Of a DNA stretch of 53,424 nucleotides, positions 18,558-26,876 are shown one piece after another. The DNA is taken from assembly GCF_001556045.1 (NCBI RefSeq), contig NZ_LSIC01000188.1, positions 1 through 53,424 of the forward strand, written 5' to 3'. The translations under genes were made by a program, and so were the position numbers. Position 1 is the stretch's first letter. Every line of letters begins with the position of its first letter. Below the pieces are notes generated by a model, which saw only the letters and a program-made list of their open reading frames with translations, was not told the DNA's origin and made no database searches. Source of the stretch: Bradyrhizobium sp. CCH5-F6. Its GTDB lineage: Bacteria > Pseudomonadota > Alphaproteobacteria > Rhizobiales > Xanthobacteraceae.

Positions 18558-18851
18558 TCACGCCTCCTTGCCACAGGCGCGGTAAGAGGCCGCAATATCG
18601 GCTGAATGGCTGGACGCGGCGAGATGGGTCGAAGGTGCTGACGGACTGCCTTCGCCCTTCCGGATGATAGGTGCGGACGGCGAAGCTTGCGGTTCCGGCG
18701 TCGCCGGTGGTGCGCCGGCCTCCCAATCCCACAGCGAGCGATTGAGCGGCCGCCGAGCCAGGCCATCACAAGAGGGCGGCCCCTTTGACCAGTTCGCGCA
18801 GCCCCCAAGCTGCCATGCAATGACGCAAATGATGAATAGTCGACGCCACAT
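18558..18851 (-). CDS. VirB7-like conjugation lipoprotein
   Basis: This 97-residue lipoprotein has a signal sequence ending in the lipobox LGGC (cysteine 18), followed by a proline/serine-rich stretch without recognised domain. VirB7 proteins are short, poorly conserved lipoproteins that pair with VirB9 in the outer membrane. The position between virB6 and virB8 is the VirB7 position. It ends one base before the virB8 start. It is longer than typical VirB7 (about 50 residues), so the assignment rests mainly on context. Confidence 0.65.
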   Translation of the reverse strand: MWRRLFIICVIAWQLGGCANWSKGPPSCDGLARRPLNRSLWDWEAGAPPATPEPQASPSAPIIRKGEGSPSAPSTHLAASSHSADIAASYRACGKEA

Positions 18852-18902
18852 CGTTCTGATGCCCCTGTTTTATCTGTCGCCTCTTCTGGCGACCTTTTTT
18901 GC

Positions 18903-19889
18903 TTAGGCCGCCGTCGCGCCGCGCGATTGAGCGCGCCGCATGCTGCCGCCTTGACGGCTGGCTCTGAGTGCAGCGAGGCCGCGGCCGGCCGACCACCGGG
19001 CGCCGGCATAGGCACCTCCGGCGGCGGCCGTGGCATTGGCGATCATTGGGCTCGTGACCAGTCGGCTTGCCAGAGACGCCCCTCCCCCGGCAAGACCGCC
19101 CGCGATGGTCGGCAATTGAAGTGAGATGTATCCTGACAGACCCAGCACTGCGCTGATGGCGACCGCGGCCACCACCATCTCACCCGCCGTCCCGGCGTTG
19201 GCCGCGAACCTGTCGATGAAGCCGCTGACAGTAGTCAGCATCAAGCCGACCAGAGCGACCACCAGGACCAGCAGGATCACGAAGTTCGCGAGCTGCCGAA
19301 GCCAGGCTTCTGTAAACGGGCGGGTTGCCTCAAATAGGCCCAGTGCGATGAAGAGCGGGCCGAGCGCGATGACGACGCCAAGACCTACTTTGGCGTAGAG
19401 CAGGATAGCAAACTGCAAGAAAGAACCGACTGCTACAAAAACGAGAAGAATGCCCGCAATCAGTGCCGGCGCCACGTCGGTTATTCCTGCTTGATCGTAG
19501 ATCTTATTAGCGACGTCGATCCCTTTGGAGAGAAGTTGATCGAAGGGAGCCCCGGAACTGGTATTCAGCCCGGAGCCCGCCAGCGCATTGCCGATCTCCT
19601 TTGGCAAGGAATCGAAGAACAGGGTGGTGACGTATTGCTGAAAAGCGCTCGAATTCGTTGCCAGCAGCACGACGACCACGATCCGCATCGCCCGCCAGGC
19701 GAATTCCATAATTGGTTCGGAGATCGCGCCGCGCATCACGGCAAAACCATAGAGAACAACATAGAGCATTACGGCGGTGCGAAGTGGTCCGTCGATGTAG
19801 GTGGCGAGGTTCGAGACCGAGGTCGACACGAATGCCGTGATCGGTTGCTCAAACTCCTTCAGGAAACTGTCGAAGACGTTTACAGCCAT
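18903..19889 (-). CDS. virB6: VirB6/TrbL-family polytopic channel protein
   Basis: The 328-residue protein has at least six membrane helices and the VirB6 hallmark segment FAILLYAKVGLGVVIALGPLFIALGLF, followed by the tryptophan-containing TEAWLRQLANFVIL. The C-terminus is arginine-rich and cytosolic. VirB6 forms the inner-membrane channel for DNA. It starts 11 bases after eexN with AAGGA upstream of the ATG. Confidence 0.9.
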   Translation of the reverse strand: MAVNVFDSFLKEFEQPITAFVSTSVSNLATYIDGPLRTAVMLYVVLYGFAVMRGAISEPIMEFAWRAMRIVVVVLLATNSSAFQQYVTTLFFDSLPKEIGNALAGSGLNTSSGAPFDQLLSKGIDVANKIYDQAGITDVAPALIAGILLVFVAVGSFLQFAILLYAKVGLGVVIALGPLFIALGLFEATRPFTEAWLRQLANFVILLVLVVALVGLMLTTVSGFIDRFAANAGTAGEMVVAAVAISAVLGLSGYISLQLPTIAGGLAGGGASLASRLVTSPMIANATAAAGGAYAGARWSAGRGLAALRASRQGGSMRRAQSRGATAA

Positions 19890-19900
19890 CGTGGCGGTCC

Positions 19901-20146
19901 TTACTTCAGGGCGTCCTTCATCTCTTTGACGAAGGCCTTCTTGCGGGCTTCATTGGCGTTGATGCAGTCGGGAGTGTTCCTGCGCTCGCCCGGATTATCG
20001 CGGCACGCCTTGAGAGCTATCGCAAGCTCATCCCGATGATCCAAGAACCAGCCGACAGTTTTTGCTTCTTGACCTTTGTTGACGTCGTTGCAGCCCGCAA
20101 GGGTCGCGGCGACGGTGAGGAGAACAATGGCAAGGCTCGTCTTCAT
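19901..20146 (-). CDS. eexN: EexN-family entry-exclusion lipoprotein
   Basis: This 81-residue lipoprotein has a signal ending in LAGC (cysteine 19), then the EexN pattern TVGWFLDHRDELAIALKACRDNPGE and a CINANEARKKAF motif near the end. Eex proteins stop redundant conjugation into cells that already hold the element. Between virB5 and virB6 is the standard site of eex genes in VirB-type plasmids (as in IncN). It overlaps the virB5 stop by ATGA. Confidence 0.85.
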   Translation of the reverse strand: MKTSLAIVLLTVAATLAGCNDVNKGQEAKTVGWFLDHRDELAIALKACRDNPGERRNTPDCINANEARKKAFVKEMKDALK

Positions 20147-20865
20147 TGCAGGGCCGCCCTCATTTCATCGACCAGTTGTCGCCGTCTCTCCCGCTCTCGT
20201 TGAGCATCCATGTCCATGCGGGCCTGTTGGATCATCGCCAGACCCTGCATTCGGAGCACGTCGTTCTGCAGCAGCGCCTGTTCGGCCTGCAGCCGCGCGG
20301 ATAAATCGAGGATCTCCTTGGCGTCGCTCGCCGAGCTGATGCGAGCCCTGAGTTCCTCAAGCGCATCGATGCGCTGCGAGGCCGTGTCGTACACCGCCTG
20401 GCCCATGGAGTGCTTCGCGCCCGCCTGCCGGGCGATCCGGTCGAGCTCGCTTTGGTAGTACGAGTTTCCGCTGTTGCCGGCATACGCGCGGTTCTGCGAA
20501 AGATAGTGGTCGATGGCGTCGGCAAAATTTCCGCCGCCCTGCCCCGTGACGAGCCGTTCGATGTCCGAGAACTGCTGGGGCAGAACCTTCCGAAACTGTG
20601 GTGTGTTCAAGAGCGCGCCGATGTCGTTGGCGTTGGTTCGCTTGTTGAAGCTGTCATAAAGCTGCTTGGCTTGGCTCAATTGATCCTGTGCGACCTTGAG
20701 CTGTGATGTCAGGGTATCGACCTGCTTTTTCAGCTCCGTCAGTTGCTCAAACTGCCGGGCATAGACGCTTGGGTCGAACACGATCTCCGCCCCGGCCGGT
20801 GAGGCCGTCAGCAGGGTGACAACGGACAGGCAGGCGAGAGCCGTCGGCCTACGTTGGACCATCAT
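20143..20865 (-). CDS. virB5: VirB5 minor pilus component
   Basis: The 240-residue product has a signal peptide (cut near PAGAEIV) and a largely helical, glutamine-rich body. The VirB5 opening block is FDPSVYARQFEQLTELKKQVDTL and a later segment is RIDALEELRARISSASDAKEILDL. VirB5 caps the T-pilus. Two adjacent ATG codons (20865, 20862) could serve as start; both overlap the virB4 stop, so translation is coupled. Confidence 0.9.
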   Translation of the reverse strand: MMVQRRPTALACLSVVTLLTASPAGAEIVFDPSVYARQFEQLTELKKQVDTLTSQLKVAQDQLSQAKQLYDSFNKRTNANDIGALLNTPQFRKVLPQQFSDIERLVTGQGGGNFADAIDHYLSQNRAYAGNSGNSYYQSELDRIARQAGAKHSMGQAVYDTASQRIDALEELRARISSASDAKEILDLSARLQAEQALLQNDVLRMQGLAMIQQARMDMDAQRERERRRQLVDEMRAALQ

Positions 20866-23228
20866 TGCGTTTTCCTTCGCTCACCGTGAAATACCGGCAG
20901 CCATCGCGCGGGGTCGTCGCCGACCTGCTTGCGAATGCGATCAAGCAGCTCGACCGTTTCGGTACGCCCCGACAAGACGGCAAGCGCGTCGTCGAAGCCG
21001 CCGAGGTCGAGTTCCGCCACCACTGAGTTGTGCCCCTGTTTGACCAGAAAGCGCCGGCTTTCGGGTGCGAGCTCCTCCTTGATCAGGCGGAATTCCGTGT
21101 CGGTCAGATGGAAGCCGTCGACATAGTCCGCGCGTGTTCCCCGCGCATTCGGCAGGAAGATCTGGGTCGGGCATTGTTCGACAATGGTATGCGCGATCGG
21201 CGAGGCGAGCGCGTCGCGTGGCGACTGCGTGCCGAACACCATGACGCCGTTCTGCTTGCGGATGGTTTTCAGCTTGTTGTTGGCGAGATCACGAAATGCC
21301 TCGTCTCCAAGGGCCTTCCAGAACTCGTCGATGTCGATGATCAGGCGCCGGCCGTCGATCAGCCGCTCCACGCGATGGAACAGATACATCATCAGCGGCG
21401 TGCGCACCGTGGGATGATCCAGGAGATCGGTCATGTCGAAACCAATGAACCGGGCGTCGAGGCCGATGGCGTCGTGATCGCCATCGAGCACCCAGCCGAA
21501 GGGAGCGCCGCGGCACCATCGCTCGAGCCGCGCACCAATGCCCTCGCGGTCCTGCTGTCCGAGAAAAGCCCGCAGTGTCCCGAACGATCGCTCCGACTGG
21601 CGCAATTGACCGAGCGCGCGCAGTCCGGAATCGATCCTTTCCTCCTCGATCACCGTCAGCGGGCGATCGTCCGGGGTGACGAGTTTTCGGATCAGTTCGC
21701 CCAGGAAGGAAAGATTCGCTGGCGTCAGCTCCAGCGCCTTGAGTGGCGCGCAACCGGTCGGGGTACCATTGTGGAGTGTCAGATAGGTGCCACCGGCGGC
21801 GCGCACGAAAATCTCGGCGCCACGGTCCTTGTCGAAGAAAACGTAGGACGCACCTAACCGCTCCGCCTGAGACAGCAGAAAATTCTGCACGACGGTTTTG
21901 CCGGATCCTGAGGGACCGCAGATGAAGGTGTTGCCGAGGTCGCCGTAATGAAAGGAGAAGTAAAAGGGTGAGCCGGATGCGGTCTTGAGCATCGCTACCG
22001 CCGGTCCCCAATGGTTCCCCGCTGGCTGCCCGGTCGGATAGGTGTGGAACGGCGAGAACGCCGCGAAATTCCGCGAGTTGATCGCGCCAGTGCGTGCCCG
22101 GTATTTGAATAGGCCAGGAAGCTGCGCCCAATAGGCGGCTTCAAGTCCAAGATCTTCTCGTGCGATCACAGCACCCGCATCGGCCAGTGCGCGACGTGCC
22201 ACGCTCATATGATCCTGCAGCTGCAACGGCGTATCTGCGTAGACCAAGAGCGAGAGGTGATGGTCTCCAAGCACGAACCGGTTGGATTCGAGATCGTCGA
22301 GCGCGTCAGAGAGCTCGTCGATCTGTGAGGCGGCCGGATCCTGGGCCGAGACCAGCTGGTTCTGCTTGCGCGTCAGCACCGTCTTGGCGTCCGCCTTCGC
22401 CAAAAACGCGAATGATTGCGTGACGATGAGCTCAAACGGCGCCGACAGCAGCGCGTTCAATAGGCCGGGCCGGGTGGATGCCGGATACTCCTTGAGGCCG
22501 AACATGCCAGCGAATCGCGATCCACCGGCCCCGCGGATCTCGAGGGCTTCGCGGCCGAAGATGACGCGATTCGAATAGAGCGCAGGACCGATCGGCCCTT
22601 GCGGCAATGGCATCGACATCCATTCCCCGGAGGCGAGCGCGTGGAGCAGCTCCATCGGTTCTGAGAAGGTGATGCCGTCGCGCTCAAACAAGCCGACCGC
22701 GCGGGCTCCGTAACGATCGAGTGCCGCAACGATATCTCGCGTAGCATCGTCAAGCCGCTTCAGGGCCGCGCTGTCGACCTCGGCGGAGTTCCCTACGCTT
22801 CGGCCAACCCGCCGAAAGAACGCGGCCGCCGTATCCGTCGCCGTGCGGCCGGGGTGACAAACCAGGGTCAGATACAGATCGTTGCGAAATAGCGCTTCCT
22901 TGCAAAGTCGTTGGCGATATTGTGCGTCAAGTGCCGTCGCAAAGGTCGACCGGAAGGCGCCGTCGGGATAGACCGATGTCCGGCGGCGCACCAGGTGGCT
23001 CCAGAGGGCGAGTTGCGGATCTGCAACGTTGCGCAGGGTCAGATTCAGCTTAGCATGCAGATCGTTCAGATCCGACGTCTCGGCAGTCTCGAACGAGGTG
23101 CCGTCAATCCGGATCACAGTCAGCAGGGCTCGGGTTGTAAGACCGATCGCTGTGTCGGTGACATGCCGGCCGAACGGCAGGTAGACGTTGGGCTCGATCT
23201 CCCGGGTTTTAAGCGCCCTATTGCGCAT
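20862..23228 (-). CDS. virB4: VirB4 type IV secretion ATPase
   Basis: The 788-residue product has the VirB4 N-domain followed by an ATPase domain. Walker A is ICGPSGSGKTVVQNF (near residues 434-445), Walker B is LIIDIDEFW (near 628), and the C-terminal block includes FGTQSPRDAL. VirB4 energises pilus assembly and substrate transfer. The start at 23228 (MRNRALKTREIEPNVYLP) matches the family; the open frame runs to 23318, but that part is virB3 sequence in another frame. It overlaps the virB3 end by 11 bases. Confidence 0.93.
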   Translation of the reverse strand: MRNRALKTREIEPNVYLPFGRHVTDTAIGLTTRALLTVIRIDGTSFETAETSDLNDLHAKLNLTLRNVADPQLALWSHLVRRRTSVYPDGAFRSTFATALDAQYRQRLCKEALFRNDLYLTLVCHPGRTATDTAAAFFRRVGRSVGNSAEVDSAALKRLDDATRDIVAALDRYGARAVGLFERDGITFSEPMELLHALASGEWMSMPLPQGPIGPALYSNRVIFGREALEIRGAGGSRFAGMFGLKEYPASTRPGLLNALLSAPFELIVTQSFAFLAKADAKTVLTRKQNQLVSAQDPAASQIDELSDALDDLESNRFVLGDHHLSLLVYADTPLQLQDHMSVARRALADAGAVIAREDLGLEAAYWAQLPGLFKYRARTGAINSRNFAAFSPFHTYPTGQPAGNHWGPAVAMLKTASGSPFYFSFHYGDLGNTFICGPSGSGKTVVQNFLLSQAERLGASYVFFDKDRGAEIFVRAAGGTYLTLHNGTPTGCAPLKALELTPANLSFLGELIRKLVTPDDRPLTVIEEERIDSGLRALGQLRQSERSFGTLRAFLGQQDREGIGARLERWCRGAPFGWVLDGDHDAIGLDARFIGFDMTDLLDHPTVRTPLMMYLFHRVERLIDGRRLIIDIDEFWKALGDEAFRDLANNKLKTIRKQNGVMVFGTQSPRDALASPIAHTIVEQCPTQIFLPNARGTRADYVDGFHLTDTEFRLIKEELAPESRRFLVKQGHNSVVAELDLGGFDDALAVLSGRTETVELLDRIRKQVGDDPARWLPVFHGERRKTQ

Positions 23229-23559
23229 AACCGACGTCCCTTGTTCGATATCGCCGAACGAGCTTGAGTGGCGTGCAGGACGAGCCGCCCCAGAAGGCGG
23301 CGTTGCGCGCGCGCCCACGGGTTTCGATCCAGGCGATTAGAATCCGGAACATGTTAGGGTCGTGTCGGCAGATGATGCGACAGAGACCATGGATCGGAAT
23401 CGCAACGAAGCCGTAGACGATGCTCCCGGCCACTAGGAAGAGGATGCAGGAGAACATCACGTTGAGAGCCATGGCCTCCATCGTGACGCCGGCAACCATG
23501 GCGGGACGCGTACAGGCGAGGAACAAGGTGTCCTCCGTGAGACGCGCGGCCTCGACCAT
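23218..23559 (-). CDS. virB3: VirB3 inner-membrane protein
   Basis: This 113-residue protein has the VirB3 signature LFLACTRPAMVAGVTMEAM followed by two membrane helices, and ends with a soluble tail containing RNAAFWGGSSCTPL. VirB3 works with VirB4 at the inner membrane. The ATG at 23559 overlaps the virB2 TGA by one base. Confidence 0.9.
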   Translation of the reverse strand: MVEAARLTEDTLFLACTRPAMVAGVTMEAMALNVMFSCILFLVAGSIVYGFVAIPIHGLCRIICRHDPNMFRILIAWIETRGRARNAAFWGGSSCTPLKLVRRYRTRDVGYAQ

Positions 23560-23855
23560 CAATGACCCCCAGTCAAGGTCGAGACCACCTCGGAGGCGCC
23601 GAACGTGATGGCGACGCCCAGCACGACATAGGCGGCCTTGCGCAGATCGAGATAGCCGAACATCCAGGCGATACCGACGATGATGACCGCCAGCGTCGCC
23701 AGCAGCCGAGCGACGTTGCCGGTCAGCATGTTGACGATGTTCTGCAGCACGCCTTCGATGTTCGCGGTCTGCGCCAGCGCCGGCTCAACCAACGCGATGC
23801 TGAGAACGGCCCCCATGCAAAGCAGGGCAGCGGAGTGTTTAAGAGGAGAAGTCAT
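23559..23855 (-). CDS. virB2: VirB2 major pilin
   Basis: The 98-residue product has a long signal peptide (cut near PALAQ) and two hydrophobic helices separated by a short charged loop (GYLDLRKAA). This is the size and topology of VirB2/TraC pilins, with the conserved GIAWMFGYLDLR segment. It is the conjugative pilus subunit. It is translationally coupled to virB3. Confidence 0.9.
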   Translation of the reverse strand: MTSPLKHSAALLCMGAVLSIALVEPALAQTANIEGVLQNIVNMLTGNVARLLATLAVIIVGIAWMFGYLDLRKAAYVVLGVAITFGASEVVSTLTGGH

Positions 23856-23930
23856 GGCAGCGCTCCGATTGGCAATGCAGCCGGCCCCGGTCCGGACCGC
23901 CTGTGGTGTTGAGAGGAAAAGACGGCGTTC

Positions 23931-24500
23931 TCATCGTTCGTAAACAAAGGCTGACGTGCCTAGTCCGGAGCGATAGACGTCCCAACGTGGGCGCTCGCTG
24001 GTAGAGGCTGCGGGTCGATTGATTGTCGTATCGCCGGTGGGGCGATCACCATCGGCAGATGGCATCGGTTGGGTGCGAGGCTCGGGCGCTTGGCTGGGAG
24101 CCTTGGCCGAGAAACTTGCGACAACGTGCGCTATCGCCTCGTCGCGGTTTGCGCTTTTTATGCCCGCCGCTTGCAGTCGCGCGTCGAACAATCTGCCAAG
24201 GCCAGCAATGTGCTGGCACGCATCGAAGGTCGTGGTAGCCGTCAGCCCGGCCTTCTTTGTTTCCTCAGCATCAAGTTGAGCGAGCCCGGTTCGGACCTGC
24301 TGGCCGGCGGCGATGGCCTCGGTCGCGAGCTGGATGGCTTCGTCACGATCGGTGGCTTGAATCGGAATTGGTTTGCGCCCTTCGCTCGTGATGAGCAGCG
24401 GCTCGAACGAGCTCGCCTGCCGCACGATGGCCGTCAGCGGCCGGACCATTGCCGTCGGGGCGCATTGTTCGACCAGAGCCGCGAATGCTGCTGGATCCAT
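23931..24500 (-). CDS. virB1: VirB1-like protein, predicted catalytically inactive
   Basis: The 189-residue product aligns in layout with VirB1 lytic transglycosylases: EQCAPTAMVRPLTAIVR, then VRTGLAQLDAEE, then TTTFDACQHIAGLGRLFDARL. In active enzymes IVR is followed by V-E-S, where Glu is catalytic; here it is Q28-A29-S30, so the acid is lost. No clear signal peptide is present. The C-terminal third is proline-rich, as in VirB1 (the VirB1* region). It may now act only as a scaffold or secreted tail. It sits at the usual VirB1 position, 39 bases after luxI and 75 bases before virB2. Confidence 0.75.
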   Translation of the reverse strand: MDPAAFAALVEQCAPTAMVRPLTAIVRQASSFEPLLITSEGRKPIPIQATDRDEAIQLATEAIAAGQQVRTGLAQLDAEETKKAGLTATTTFDACQHIAGLGRLFDARLQAAGIKSANRDEAIAHVVASFSAKAPSQAPEPRTQPMPSADGDRPTGDTTINRPAASTSERPRWDVYRSGLGTSAFVYER

Positions 24501-24539
24501 GGCGAGAGCCTTTTTGTCAGGAGCTGAGGACGTTCGATG

Positions 24540-25175
24540 TTAGGCCGCGATCGCCAAGCTTGATGGCGCGTCAATTGCGTGCCCTGAGATCTGCCCGGCC
24601 GCTCGGATCGCGTCGAGAGCCTTATCGGTGACGGGCAGCAATCCAGCGACGGCTTTGGTCGGCCCGATTTGACGAGGCGTGCCGAGGCGATCGAGATGCC
24701 ATCCGGCCCGGCGCAGGATGCGTTCCATGCGCAGATCAGTGACGGTTGCGATGGCCTGAAGGTCGCGTTGCTGCCCCCATTCGATCATGGCTGCAAACAG
24801 CAGGAACGTCGCTTTGCGCAGACCATTCTCTGCTGTTGCCGCAACAGTCTTTGTGTCAACGCAAAAGCGCGAGCTCTCCCAAACCGTCGTCGCCTTCGGC
24901 GCCGGGTTGCCATCCAGCAACACCGGGAACGTATCGGCGAGCATGTTGCGCCCAGTGGTCGGCAGCAGGCGAACACAACCCACGACCTCGGTCCGCTCGA
25001 GTGCCAGCAGATATGTCGGCTTGAAGGTGTCGTACTGATCGATCTCCAGTCCGTTGGAAACAGAGACGTCCCAGTCGAGCCGATCCTTGAACACGCGCCC
25101 TCGCAGGCGATGCATTCCCAGCGTTAGTTCGGAGTCGTGCAGGAGTGCCGGACGGCTACGCACAATGACCTTCAT
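24540..25175 (-). CDS. traI: LuxI-family acyl-homoserine-lactone synthase heading the virB operon
   Basis: The 211-residue product carries the invariant features of AHL synthases: RGRVFKDRLDWDV, the acidic EIDQYD, CVRLLPTTG, and VWESSRFCVD. These bind S-adenosylmethionine and acyl-ACP. The start is the ATG at 25175, with GAGG seven bases before it; the frame extends four codons to a TTG. It is the first gene of the minus-strand transfer operon, as traI is in the Ti-plasmid trb operon, though here the downstream genes are virB-type. A palindromic lux box lies about 67 bases upstream. Confidence 0.9.
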   Translation of the reverse strand: MKVIVRSRPALLHDSELTLGMHRLRGRVFKDRLDWDVSVSNGLEIDQYDTFKPTYLLALERTEVVGCVRLLPTTGRNMLADTFPVLLDGNPAPKATTVWESSRFCVDTKTVAATAENGLRKATFLLFAAMIEWGQQRDLQAIATVTDLRMERILRRAGWHLDRLGTPRQIGPTKAVAGLLPVTDKALDAIRAAGQISGHAIDAPSSLAIAA

Positions 25176-25241
25176 TCTTAACCTCAAACTTACGAATCAC
25201 AGCTTCGAGATCAAGAAAGCAGCCACGGTCACGGCGTTGCG

Positions 25242-25257
25242 CTGTCAGTTCTGACAG
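25242..25257. promoter_or_regulatory. lux/tra-box palindrome
   Basis: CTGTCAG-TT-CTGACAG is a perfect 7-base inverted repeat with a two-base spacer, in the form of LuxR-type binding sites. It lies between luxI (start 25175) and luxR (start 25380), so it probably drives luxI-virB and may also affect luxR. Confidence 0.7.
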
Positions 25258-25379
25258 GGGGTGTTTGGAATCGTTCTTGCCGCAAAGCTGCCGCAACGTC
25301 GCAATACACGCCTGCACGTGAAACGCGAATCGTCAGATTGTTCGCGTTGTGGGAACTAAGAAGCGACTGAAGTGGCGCA

Positions 25380-26111
25380 ATGAAAGATGTCAAAAGAGCA
25401 TGCGATGAATTTGTCGATTGTCTGCACGCTGCCCATACGGAAGATGATTTTCGGCGTGTCGCGGAACGAGCTGCGCATGCCCTGGGATTCCGGTGGTTCG
25501 CTTATTTTGGTCAGCGCGCCAATGGCCCCAATCTGATCTCTTCCTATCCGAAGAGCTGGACCAGCCACTATTTTCGGGAAGGGTATCACAACATCGACCC
25601 CGTTCTTCAGGAACCGCGAAACACGAGCCGGGTGTTCCTGTGGGATGGACGTGAAGCGCGAAGTGCAAAATCAGCGAAAGAGCGCCGTCTGTTTGACGAT
25701 GCGCTCAGCTTCAAGATCAGGACTGGCCTGACGGTTCGCATTCCCTCGAGTCAGAACCAGTTCGCGGCGTTTACGCTGGCGGTTGACGAGCGCAGCCTGG
25801 GACTCGATCGTTTCATCGAGAGCTCGCAGGACATGTTGGAAAGGCTGGGTCTCACCTACCATGCGCATGTGAGCGCCTCCAGAGTTGAACGCACGTCCCC
25901 AAACGGGAAGCAGGTAAGCCCCTTGACTCAGCGCGAGCGGCAGTGCCTCGCCTTGATCTCAGATGGCAAGACGATGCAGGACATCGCGGATCTTCTTGGT
26001 GTTTCTTCACGCGGCGTAAAGTTCCATCTGGACAACGCAAGGGGAAATCTTGCTGCATCAACCCTTCCCCACGCTGTGGCGCTCGCGTTTCGGCAGGGAT
26101 TGCTCCCGTAA
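25380..26111 (+). CDS. traR: LuxR-family quorum-sensing regulator
   Basis: The 243-residue product has an autoinducer-binding domain with the conserved ligand residues (FRWFAYF, SYPKSWTSHYFREGYHNIDP) and a C-terminal LuxR helix-turn-helix (LTQRERQCLALISDGKTMQDIADLLGVSSRGVKFHL). It should bind the AHL made by the divergent luxI product and act on the palindrome at 25242. No TraM-type antiactivator is seen nearby. Whether it is a true TraR orthologue is inferred only from context. Confidence 0.88.
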   Translation: MKDVKRACDEFVDCLHAAHTEDDFRRVAERAAHALGFRWFAYFGQRANGPNLISSYPKSWTSHYFREGYHNIDPVLQEPRNTSRVFLWDGREARSAKSAKERRLFDDALSFKIRTGLTVRIPSSQNQFAAFTLAVDERSLGLDRFIESSQDMLERLGLTYHAHVSASRVERTSPNGKQVSPLTQRERQCLALISDGKTMQDIADLLGVSSRGVKFHLDNARGNLAASTLPHAVALAFRQGLLP

Positions 26112-26189
26112 TGCGCAAAATAGCTGTCCCGCTTGTAAGAAGTTCCAAGATCGACGGTTCAATCAGGATGGTAGGTTGGGTGGTTGCAT

Positions 26190-26447
26190 TCAAGGCGCGG
26201 GATTCTTTGGAACATAACCACGGCGTCTTTTGCGGACCAGCCAAGCCTCGAGCGCTTCGACGGCCTGGACCTTCCCGGCAAAAAGATCCATCCGCCGGCG
26301 GCCGCGTTTGCCGAGACGCCCCCATTCGCGCACCAACGCCGTATCACCGAACAGAGTCGGTTCGATCGTGAGGACATAGAATCTGGCCATATTGCGGGCC
26401 GGATCGCACCGTTGGAGCACGAGGTATGGCACCGTGAGTTCGGACAT
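26190..26447 (-). CDS. WGR-domain protein
   Basis: This 85-residue protein consists almost entirely of a WGR domain (QRCDPARNMARFYVLTIEPT, then VREWGRLGKRG). WGR domains bind nucleic acids and are common as small stand-alone genes on rhizobial plasmids. The start at 26447 (MSELTVPY) keeps the whole domain; a start at the internal MARFYVL would delete its first strand. A palindrome at 26493-26515 lies 46 bases upstream. Confidence 0.7.
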   Translation of the reverse strand: MSELTVPYLVLQRCDPARNMARFYVLTIEPTLFGDTALVREWGRLGKRGRRRMDLFAGKVQAVEALEAWLVRKRRRGYVPKNPAP

Positions 26448-26462
26448 GCGCAAGAATCGCAA

Positions 26463-26876
26463 CTGTCGAAACCGCCGTCCAATTAAGTTATCGAATCGAT
26501 CAGGCCTATCGATTCAGAATTTTAATACCGGTGATGAAAGGCATGGAGGGTGCGCAACGACCGGTCTCGGATAATATATCGGCTGTTGTGCGCCTCTGAC
26601 TGCGAAGAAAGCGGGCGTCGCCCTGCGGGCCGGGCTGGAGGCTGCGCTGAAGCCCCGCGAGCGGGTCTTCCCCCTTACGGGCTGCCATCCCTGACGCGAA
26701 CGGGCGAGCGGCCCAACCAACAAACTCTGCCCCGATCTGGAAGGGGCGAATCGATTGGTTTTACCCCTATTGGCGGTACACTTCCTCGCTGGGGGGCGAT
26801 TCGTTACCTATCCCCTGCATGATCCCTTGTTCGTCGTAGGTCCTGCATTTCAACATCGGGTGGATGGGGGACCAAC
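26463..26876. other. Intergenic region with a GAATCGAT palindrome
   Basis: This 414-base stretch lies between the divergent WGR and dnaB genes. It holds GAATCGAT-7 bases-ATCGATTC (26493-26515), a perfect 8-base inverted repeat placed like an operator for the WGR gene. A further GAATCGATT half-site lies near 26750. No gene is supported. Confidence 0.45.

Noticed and set aside
18557..19036. Upstream extension of the virB8 reading frame
   Set aside because: It overlaps the lipoprotein gene and the end of virB6; the GGAGG-supported ATG at 18556 fits VirB8 length.
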